Shown: positions 24,233-29,749 of the stretch, piece by piece
Position numbering within the stretch: position 1 is the first letter of the stretch
How the letters are laid out: the number at the start of each line of letters is the position of its first letter
DNA from: Propionibacteriaceae bacterium
Lineage (GTDB): Bacteria; Actinomycetota; Actinomycetes; Propionibacteriales; Propionibacteriaceae
Assembly: GCA_025923975.1 (NCBI GenBank)
Contig: JAICEV010000001.1
Span: forward strand, 1 to 32,812
DNA: 32,812 nt
Reading direction: 5' to 3'
Position numbers and translations under genes: made by a program
The notes under the pieces: generated by a model
What the model saw: the letters and a program-made list of their open reading frames with translations, nothing else
Told to the model about the DNA's origin: nothing
Databases searched by the model: none

Positions 24233-24347
24233 CCGACTTGTCAGAGTCTCAGCGCGCTATATCAGCTGCGAGCATCGGAAATCGCGGATACAACGCGCGA
24301 TGCGCGAGCAGCTCAAGTCATAGCCCGCTGAGACTCTGACAAGTCGG
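24233..24347. repeat. Palindromic intergenic element 2 (115-bp long hairpin)
   Basis: The outer arms, 24233-24254 and 24326-24347, are perfect 22-bp inverted repeats. After one C/C mismatch, GCTAT (24256-24260) pairs with ATAGC (24320-24324). The 59-bp interior can continue to fold through AGCTGC/GCAGCT (24264-24269, 24308-24313) and GCATCG/CGATGC (24272-24277, 24298-24303). The element begins 7 bp after the rocD stop and ends 16 bp before the methyltransferase start. It shares the outer CCGACTTGTCAG and the 21-nt offset to GCTAT with the element at 15448-15501. Confidence 0.88.
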
Positions 24348-24363
24348 ACGCAAAGATAGGGGC

Positions 24364-25026
24364 ATGACGGCACAGGATCCGGACGCAGACGTACGACGAC
24401 TATCGGGGGAAGCCGTGGCAGATGGCGACCCGACCGCCTGGTTTGAGCGGCTCTACTCAGATGCTGCGCAAGGGCATGCCATTGTGCCGTGGGACCGCCG
24501 AGCACCGCATCCGCTACTGGTCGACTGGGTCGAGCGGCAGCTGGCCACCTCGGGACTCACATTGGTAGTGGGCTCGGGACTCGGTGACGACGCGGCGTTC
24601 CTGGCGGCCCGCGGATATCGCGTAATCGCATTCGATATCTCGCGATCCGCGATCGAATCTGCACGACGCCGCTTTCCCACGAGCCCGGTGGACTTCCGGA
24701 TTGCCGATCTGCTGAATCCGCCGGCCGAGTGGCGTCAGCATTTCGATCTTGTGGTGGAGACCTATACGACACAATCCCTGCCGGTACGCCTGCGTCCGAC
24801 CGTCGTGCTGCACGTTGGCCGCTTCGTCGCGCCGGGAGGTCAGTTGGTGGTGCTCGCCGTTGCGCGCGATGGTGATGAACCGATCGATGGACCGCCGTGG
24901 CCGCTCAGCCGTGCCGACATCGAGTCCTTTGCAGTCGAGGGTCTGGAGGTGCTGAGCCTGGAGGAGATCCGCGACCCGCCGGGAACCCATCACTGGCGGG
25001 CCGTTTTCTCCCGCCCCGCAGGCTAA
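24364..25026 (+). CDS. Class I SAM-dependent methyltransferase (TPMT-like)
   Basis: The product is 220 aa. The Rossmann-type SAM fold begins with motif I LVVGSGLGDDAAFLAARGY (66-84) and the acidic end of strand 2 (VIAFDIS), then the motif II-like segment FRIADLLNPP and motif III (VLHVGRFVAPGGQLVVLAV). The opening with DPTAWFERLYSDA and VPWDRRAPHPLL resembles the thiopurine/halide methyltransferase-like group, so a small-molecule substrate is more likely than RNA or protein. The substrate is unknown. It starts 16 bp after palindromic element 2. An AAAGAT 6 nt before the ATG could be a leaderless -10, in which case the -35 falls in the right arm of the palindrome; AGGGG next to the ATG is an alternative ribosome site. 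Confidence 0.82.
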   Translation: MTAQDPDADVRRLSGEAVADGDPTAWFERLYSDAAQGHAIVPWDRRAPHPLLVDWVERQLATSGLTLVVGSGLGDDAAFLAARGYRVIAFDISRSAIESARRRFPTSPVDFRIADLLNPPAEWRQHFDLVVETYTTQSLPVRLRPTVVLHVGRFVAPGGQLVVLAVARDGDEPIDGPPWPLSRADIESFAVEGLEVLSLEEIRDPPGTHHWRAVFSRPAG

Positions 25027-25074
25027 GCCCTTAGGGTTGGCGGGAACAGGCCTGGCGCAGAGGAGGAGTTTGCC

Positions 25075-25476
25075 GTGGCGGGCAAGACCGTGATCACTTT
25101 CGGCACCTTCGACGTATTCCACGTCGGCCACGTACGAGTGCTCAACCGCTCGGCCGCTCTGGGTGACCGGCTCATCGTGGGAGTCTCCTCAGACAAGCTC
25201 AACTTCGCCAAGAAGGGTCGCAACCCGGTCTTCAGCCAGGAGGAGCGCCTCGAGATCGTTGCCAATGTCAAGGCTGTCGATGCGGTGTTCATCGAGGAAA
25301 GTCTTGAGCAGAAACGTGACTATGTCCTGGAGCACAAGGCCGACATCTTGGTAATGGGCGACGACTGGAGAGGCAAGTTCGACTACCTGAACGACATTTG
25401 TCAGGTGGTGTACCTGCCGCGTACGCCGTCGGTTTCGACGACCGCGATCATCGAGCAGATTGTCGGCAACTCCTGA
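25075..25476 (+). CDS. Glycerol-3-phosphate cytidylyltransferase-like nucleotidyltransferase
   Basis: The product is 133 aa, the usual length for TagD-type enzymes. It has GTFDVFHVGHV (10-20) with the HxGH nucleotide site, VSSDKLNFAKKGRNPVFSQEER (38-59) and the C-terminal RTPSVSTT (116-123), equivalent to the RTxGISTT motif. The enzyme would make CDP-glycerol or a similar CDP-polyol from CTP. No other teichoic acid or capsule gene is nearby, so the pathway is open; the Pro-Ser in place of x-Gly in the last motif may alter specificity. The GTG at 25075 is preceded by GGAGGAG about 7 nt away. Confidence 0.88.
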   Translation: MAGKTVITFGTFDVFHVGHVRVLNRSAALGDRLIVGVSSDKLNFAKKGRNPVFSQEERLEIVANVKAVDAVFIEESLEQKRDYVLEHKADILVMGDDWRGKFDYLNDICQVVYLPRTPSVSTTAIIEQIVGNS

Positions 25477-25559
25477 CCAGTACGGTTGGGAAAGTGGCGG
25501 CCCACCGGCCTGACGAGGACAGATGGGCCAGGGCTCAGCATGACACGAGTGGGATGTGA

Positions 25560-26294
25560 ATGATGACGGAGGGGGGCGCTGCGGGCGGCCGCGATAGCGC
25601 TGCAGACGGCAATTCCACGGTCACGACGGGCGCTGGACGGCGCCCTCTCGGGCGTGAGCTGATTCTCACCGAGGCCGTGCGTTTCATCGACCAGCGTGGG
25701 CAGGACCGGCTGACCATGAGACGACTTGGTGCCGAGTTGAGCGTGGAGGCGATGGCCCTGTACCGCTACGTGCCGGGTCGTGAGCAGTTGCTCGACGGGG
25801 TCGTAGAGCACGTCATGAACGAGCTCTATGAGACGACGATGACCAAGGAACTGGCGACATCCTGGCCGGAGTACTTGGAACGGATGGCGCAGGGCGTGCG
25901 AGCCGTAGCGATCGGACACCCGAGGGTGTTTCCCTTGGTTGCAGTTCGGCCGCCTGCTGCGCCGTGGCTTCGACCGCCACTGCGGAGCCTCCGCTGGGTG
26001 GAAGGCTTCCTCGAGGCGCTTGCGAAATTTGGCTTCTCGGCTCAGCAGAGCGTGCTGGTCTATCGGGCTTTCGCCACATTCCTGCTCGGCCACCTGCTTC
26101 TCGAGACCGCCACGCTCGCCGGCGAAGCAGAAGCACCAATCGAGGACGACACCGAGGTCGCCGGGACCGACGCGCTGTCGGCGTATCCACGGCTGACCTC
26201 GCTGTCGGCTCAACTCTCACAAGATGCCTTTGAGGATGAATTCGATGACGCCTTGCACGATCTGATCAAGCGCGTCGCTCACTTCCGCAGCTGA
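25560..26294 (+). CDS. TetR-family transcription regulator
   Basis: The product is 244 aa. After a disordered Gly/Ser/Thr leader (1-30) comes a TetR helix-turn-helix domain (about 33-80): ILTEAVRFIDQRGQDRLTMR, then RLGAELSVEAMALYRYVPGR. The C-terminal region (about 90-244) is the all-helical TetR_C-type dimerisation and ligand domain, including RSLRWVEGFLEALAKFGFS. The ligand is unknown. Neighbouring targets could be its own gene or the DUF6328 gene downstream. Tandem ATGs at 25560 and 25563 make the exact start uncertain, and the ribosome site is weak. Confidence 0.88.
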   Translation: MMTEGGAAGGRDSAADGNSTVTTGAGRRPLGRELILTEAVRFIDQRGQDRLTMRRLGAELSVEAMALYRYVPGREQLLDGVVEHVMNELYETTMTKELATSWPEYLERMAQGVRAVAIGHPRVFPLVAVRPPAAPWLRPPLRSLRWVEGFLEALAKFGFSAQQSVLVYRAFATFLLGHLLLETATLAGEAEAPIEDDTEVAGTDALSAYPRLTSLSAQLSQDAFEDEFDDALHDLIKRVAHFRS

Positions 26295-26303
26295 CATGGC
26301 AGC

Positions 26304-26345
26304 CCCAAAGTTAGGTTTGGGTAGGGCCCGGTCGGGGTTTTAACA
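26304..26345 (+). terminator. Candidate terminator after the TetR gene
   Basis: CCCAAA (26304-26309) and TTTGGG (26316-26321) form a hairpin with a 6-nt loop. A second small GC stem, CCCG-GT-CGGG, follows and runs into GTTTTAA. It starts 9 bp after the TetR stop and lies upstream of the DUF6328 gene. The second stem with its T run is the better termination candidate. Confidence 0.4.
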
Positions 26346-26382
26346 CTACGACGAATAAACCGTGCAGGGGTGATGAACTGAC

Positions 26383-26919
26383 ATGACCGACAACCGGGGC
26401 ACGGAGGTTGGCGAGAACATCGACCTGAGGGACGGTCGTGACGAGTCCCTGAATGAGCGGATGGACCGAAACTGGAACGAGATCCTCCAGGAGCTGCGGG
26501 TTACCCAAACCGGTACTCAGATCTTCACAGGGTTCTTGCTCACCATCGCGTTCCAGAGCAGATTCAGCGAGCTGACCACTTTTCAAGTTCGGGTCTATCT
26601 CACTCTTGTGATCGCCGCCGTCCTTACCACCGCACTTGGATTGGCACCGGTGAACCTGCACCGTGGCTTGTTCCGCAAGGGCGCGAAGATGATCATCGTG
26701 CAGACCGCGCACATCATCATGCGAATCACGCTGGTCGGGGTTGCGTTGATGTTGATCGGCACCGTCTTGTTGATCTTCGATCTGGTGTTGGATCGCCGTG
26801 CTGCGTTGATCGCCGCCGGTGCGACGCTGCTCATCGTGATCGTGCTCGCTGTGTTGCCGCCCCTCCTTCGGTCTAACCGGTCAACGGAATCACCCGAAGC
26901 TCAAACCAAGAGCAGCTGA
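26383..26919 (+). CDS. Four-helix membrane protein, DUF6328-like
   Basis: The product is 178 aa. The N-terminal cytosolic stretch ends in the family hallmark NWNEILQELRVTQTGTQIFT (about 27-46), followed by four hydrophobic helices (about 47-60, 71-87, 107-131 and 139-160) and a short polar tail. This matches actinobacterial DUF6328 proteins, which are uncharacterised. It is followed 12 bp later by the small basic protein gene and probably begins the six-gene run that includes the transporter at 27640. A GGGGTGAT lies upstream of the ATG at a long spacing. Confidence 0.8.
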   Translation: MTDNRGTEVGENIDLRDGRDESLNERMDRNWNEILQELRVTQTGTQIFTGFLLTIAFQSRFSELTTFQVRVYLTLVIAAVLTTALGLAPVNLHRGLFRKGAKMIIVQTAHIIMRITLVGVALMLIGTVLLIFDLVLDRRAALIAAGATLLIVIVLAVLPPLLRSNRSTESPEAQTKSS

Positions 26920-26931
26920 AAGGAGACGATC

Positions 26932-27204
26932 ATGCCGGGAAAGAAGAAGCCAGGTCCCAGCGTCAAGGACGACAAGATCTACGAGGCGATTCGCGACCAG
27001 GGCGGCTCCAAGGAGAAGGCCGCTCAAATTGCCAACGCTTCGGCGGCGCGTAGCCGGTCCTCGGTCGGCAAGAAGGGTGGCAAGTCCGGCTCCTACGACG
27101 ACTGGAAGGTCGAAGACTTGCGCAAGCGGGCCAAGGAGCTGGGCCTGTCCGGCTACTCAGGCAAGAAGAAGTCCGAACTCGTGTCGATGCTGCGTAATCA
27201 CTGA
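26932..27204 (+). CDS. Small basic protein with Rho_N/SAP-like C-terminal motif
   Basis: The product is 90 aa and strongly basic. The first half (KKKPGPSVKDDKIYEAIRDQ, then GGSKEKAAQIANASAA) is typical of a common actinobacterial family (DUF7218-like). The second half (DDWKVEDLRKRAKELGLSGY, then SGKKKSELVSMLRNH) is a helix-loop-helix like the Rho N-terminal or SAP fold, which binds nucleic acid. A nucleic-acid-binding or stress-related role is likely but not established. AAAGGAG precedes the ATG by about 7 nt. It ends 4 bp before the lipoprotein start. Confidence 0.82.
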   Translation: MPGKKKPGPSVKDDKIYEAIRDQGGSKEKAAQIANASAARSRSSVGKKGGKSGSYDDWKVEDLRKRAKELGLSGYSGKKKSELVSMLRNH

Positions 27205-27208
27205 ATCG

Positions 27209-27643
27209 GTGCGGCCGTCGGGGTGCGTAGCGGGACTGATCATCTCGTTGGGCCTGCTCTGCGGCTGTAGCCAGCAAGCCGCCGCCACAGAGGACTTGAT
27301 TCACGCGCTGAGCGATGCCCATAGCGCCATCGCGAGCAGCGTCCTCGCAATTGAGCTGTACGACCAGAAGCGAACGACCCGAGCTGTGACCGAGACGCTG
27401 CTCGGGGACATGGCAGAACAGATGGTCGACGCCGAACGAGCGCTGGAGCCTGTCAGCATCGCCAGTGAGCAGACCCAGGCCGACCGCGATGCCGCGTTGG
27501 CGGCGGTACAAGCGGGTGTAGCAGCGGTGCTGACGAGCCGCGACCAACTAGAGCAGCAGGGTGCCGTCGACAACACCGCGGCCCTGGAATCGGCCGGTCA
27601 ACAGGTGGATGCCGTTCTCAGCCAGCTGAGGGGCGGCCAGTGA
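27209..27643 (+). CDS. Small helical lipoprotein coupled to the NRAMP-like transporter
   Basis: The product is 144 aa from a GTG at 27209. A hydrophobic segment (CVAGLIISLGLL, 6-17) leads to Cys20 in the context LLCGCSQQ, a lipobox-like site with Cys at -2. The mature part is almost entirely helical and polar (DLIHALSDAHSAIASSVLAI, EQTQADRDAALAAVQAG), compatible with a helical bundle outside the membrane. I do not recognise a named family. It begins 4 bp after the preceding stop without its own ribosome site, and its stop overlaps the transporter start (GTGA), so it is coupled on both sides. A longer frame back to 27029 lies inside the preceding gene and is rejected. Confidence 0.72.
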   Translation: MRPSGCVAGLIISLGLLCGCSQQAAATEDLIHALSDAHSAIASSVLAIELYDQKRTTRAVTETLLGDMAEQMVDAERALEPVSIASEQTQADRDAALAAVQAGVAAVLTSRDQLEQQGAVDNTAALESAGQQVDAVLSQLRGGQ

Positions 27644-28869
27644 AGAAGTCTTTCGGAGTTGCTCTAGGCATCCTGACGGCGATTGGCGGCTTCGTCGATA
27701 TCGGGGACCTGGTGACCAACGCGGTGGTGGGCTCGCGCTTCGGACTTTCGCTCGGTTGGGCCGTGGTCGTGGGTGTGATCGGCATTTGCGTTTTCGCGCA
27801 GATGGCGGGGCGGGTGGCGGCGGTGAGCGGCCGTGCGACATTCGAGCTAATCCGAGAACGTCTTGGGCCTCGAGTCGCGGTGCTTAACCTGAGTGCCTCC
27901 TTCATGATCAACTTGATGACGCTCACGGCTGAGATCGGCGGTGTGGCTTTGGCGCTCCAGTTAGTCAGCAGCGTTGACTACCTGCTGTGGGTGCCGTTCG
28001 CGGCGCTGGCGGTCTGGCTCGTCATCTGGCGGGTCAAGTTCTCGATCATGGAGAATGTCGCGGGTCTCGTCGGGCTTTTGCTGATCGGCTTCGCGGTCGG
28101 CCTCTTTCTGCTCAGCCCGGACTGGGGCGAGTTGGGACGGCAGGCCGTCCAAGGCGTCTCAACCGATACCGAGAAGGTCTCGACGTACTGGTTCTTCGCG
28201 GTCGCGCTGTTCGGTGCTGCGATGACCCCGTACGAGGTCTTCTTCTTTTCGTCTGGCGCTGTGGAGGAGGGTTGGACCGAAAAGGACCTAGCGCAATCGC
28301 GCGCCAATGTGCTGGTGGGATTTCCCCTTGGCGGGCTGCTCTCGTTGGCGATCGCCGGGTGTGCTGCGGTGGTCCTCTTGCCCCAGCTGATCTCGGTGAC
28401 GGCGCTGTCTCAGGTAATGCTGCCGGTCGCCATGGCTGGAGGAAAGCTATTGCTGGCAGTCATCATCCTTGGCATTGTCGCCGCCACGGCCGGGGCCGCG
28501 TTGGAGACTACGCTGTCTGCGGGCTACACCATCGCGCAGTTCCTTGGCTGGCCATGGGGCAAGTTCCGGCCACCGGCTCAGGCAGCGCGCTTTCACCTGT
28601 TGATGATCATTTGTTTGATCGTTGGCGTCGGCACGCTGCTGACTGGGGTCGATCCAATTCAGGTGACCGAGATCTCTGTGATCTTCTCAGCTGTGGCGCT
28701 GCCGCTTACCTACCTTCCGATCCTGATCGTCGCCAATGATCCGGAGTACATGGGTGAACATGTCAACGGACAAGCATTGAACGGCATCGCCCTGATCTAT
28801 CTGGTGATTATTCTCGCTGCGGCGATCGCCGCGATTCCGCTTTTGATCATCACTGGAGCCGGACAGTGA
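27640..28869 (+). CDS. NRAMP-family metal transporter, divergent (NRMT-like)
   Basis: The product is 409 aa with about 11 membrane helices in the LeuT-like NRAMP arrangement. The metal-site helices differ from manganese/iron NRAMPs: the DPGN motif of helix 1 reads DIGD (20-23, keeping the first Asp), and the MPH motif of helix 6 reads AMTPYEVFFF (194-203), without the Met-Pro-His. Such changes, notably loss of the soft-metal Met ligand, occur in NRAMP-related magnesium transporters, so Mg2+ or another hard divalent cation is the likely substrate (inference). The GTG start overlaps the lipoprotein stop, and its own stop overlaps the next gene. GAGGGG lies about 7 nt before the start. Confidence 0.87.
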   Translation: MKKSFGVALGILTAIGGFVDIGDLVTNAVVGSRFGLSLGWAVVVGVIGICVFAQMAGRVAAVSGRATFELIRERLGPRVAVLNLSASFMINLMTLTAEIGGVALALQLVSSVDYLLWVPFAALAVWLVIWRVKFSIMENVAGLVGLLLIGFAVGLFLLSPDWGELGRQAVQGVSTDTEKVSTYWFFAVALFGAAMTPYEVFFFSSGAVEEGWTEKDLAQSRANVLVGFPLGGLLSLAIAGCAAVVLLPQLISVTALSQVMLPVAMAGGKLLLAVIILGIVAATAGAALETTLSAGYTIAQFLGWPWGKFRPPAQAARFHLLMIICLIVGVGTLLTGVDPIQVTEISVIFSAVALPLTYLPILIVANDPEYMGEHVNGQALNGIALIYLVIILAAAIAAIPLLIITGAGQ

Positions 28870-29303
28870 CTCCCGGTACCGATGATCGGCCTGGTCGGTG
28901 GCTGGACGCCCAGCTGCACCTCCTCGACCGGCAGGTTCTCGACGTGGACGACGTTCCGGTGGCAGTAGTGGACGATCTTGAGCTTTCCGAGGTCCCATTT
29001 GATCAGGAGATTTCAATCGACACTCCGCCCCCGGTCATTACCGCGCTGCTCAGCGGAGCCGCGATTGCCACCCGAATCTTCGGCGGCCGCCCACCCGAGT
29101 CGCGAATGCAGCGTACGCCGTGGGCGGCCGTCGTCGACATCGGCGTAGTGATCAAGTTAGCTGTTGGCCGTGACACCCTCGATCTCGCCTGGACCGAGCG
29201 GTGGGTTCGGGACCGGATCATCGGACGCATCCCGGGAGGCCGTCATATTCCTGGGCGGAAGCGGAGCGAGCATTCCGGAAGCGACGAGCGAGGCGGATCA
29301 TGA
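28866..29303 (+). CDS. PRC-barrel-like protein 1, coupled to the transporter
   Basis: The product is 145 aa. Residues 13-38 (LDAQLHLLDRQVLDVDDVPV, then AVVDDLEL) have the look of a PRC-barrel first half, in which a strand pair surrounds a conserved Asp/Gly turn. Further on are WAAVVDIGVVIKLAV and DLAWTERWVRDRIIGRIPGG, the latter a phrase I associate with actinobacterial proteins beside NRAMP-like genes. There is no signal peptide or membrane helix, so it is cytosolic. Its GTG overlaps the transporter stop by 4 bp with GGAG 8 nt upstream, and its stop overlaps the next ATG. A role as a cytosolic regulator or partner of the transporter is inferred from the coupling. Confidence 0.7.
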   Translation: MTPGTDDRPGRWLDAQLHLLDRQVLDVDDVPVAVVDDLELSEVPFDQEISIDTPPPVITALLSGAAIATRIFGGRPPESRMQRTPWAAVVDIGVVIKLAVGRDTLDLAWTERWVRDRIIGRIPGGRHIPGRKRSEHSGSDERGGS

Positions 29304-29620
29304 TCATCACCGATCTGCTCGGCTCGCGTGTGTTCGGCCCGGACTTCCTGGGGTTTGTGAGTGACGTCCGGTTCTTCCTCGAGTCGGAAACCGAAGGCCA
29401 ATCGGCCCGGCTGTATGGCATTCTCATCAGCCCACATGCGCGTTCATCCTCGCTTGGCTTCGAACGCTCAGGTGTACGATCACCCTGGCCGATCGCGGCA
29501 CTGGTACGGTGGCGGCACCGCGGCTCGTTTCTGGTCCGATGGAGCGACATTGAGCGGCTCGAAGTAGGTCGGATCCAGCTCAGGCCGGGATTTGAACGGG
29601 CGTCACCGGAGCTTCCTTGA
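29300..29620 (+). CDS. PRC-barrel-like protein 2
   Basis: The product is 106 aa. It starts IITDLLGSRVFGPDFLGFVS, then DVRFFLES, the typical entry of a PRC-barrel domain (strand, Gly-containing turn, strand), and continues with strands RLYGILISP, ALVRWRHRG and FLVRWSDIERLEVGRIQL that would close the barrel. The protein is essentially one domain. It is coupled to the preceding gene by an ATGA overlap and ends the transporter gene run. An upstream extension to 29201 in the same frame lies within the preceding gene and is rejected. Confidence 0.7.
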   Translation: MIITDLLGSRVFGPDFLGFVSDVRFFLESETEGQSARLYGILISPHARSSSLGFERSGVRSPWPIAALVRWRHRGSFLVRWSDIERLEVGRIQLRPGFERASPELP

Positions 29621-29715
29621 TCACCAAGTTGTGATGCCTGCTCTGCACAGCTTGCTGACGCGTGACACATGTTGCAACGTATGCAGAGCGACCGGAACCA
29701 ACGTGCAGTTAGTTT
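29620..29715 (+). promoter_or_regulatory. Inverted repeats upstream of the second GH3 gene
   Basis: Within the 129-bp gap lie ATCAC (29620-29624) and GTGAT (29631-29635) with a 6-nt loop, right at the stop of the PRC gene. There is also a widely spaced pair, GCTCTGC (29640-29646) and GCAGAGC (29683-29689), enclosing the 8-bp palindrome GTTGCAAC (29671-29678). The last resembles the central part of LacI-family operators and is a candidate sugar-responsive site. No confident -35/-10 pair was found. Confidence 0.4.
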
Positions 29716-29749
29716 CTGCGAGAAGGGCCGCGAAACAAAGGAGAGCCGC

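Noticed and set aside
25499..25529. GGCCCA and TGGGCC pair upstream of the TetR gene
   Set aside because: The arms are only 6 bp, GC-rich and widely spaced; this may be an operator but is not distinguishable from chance.
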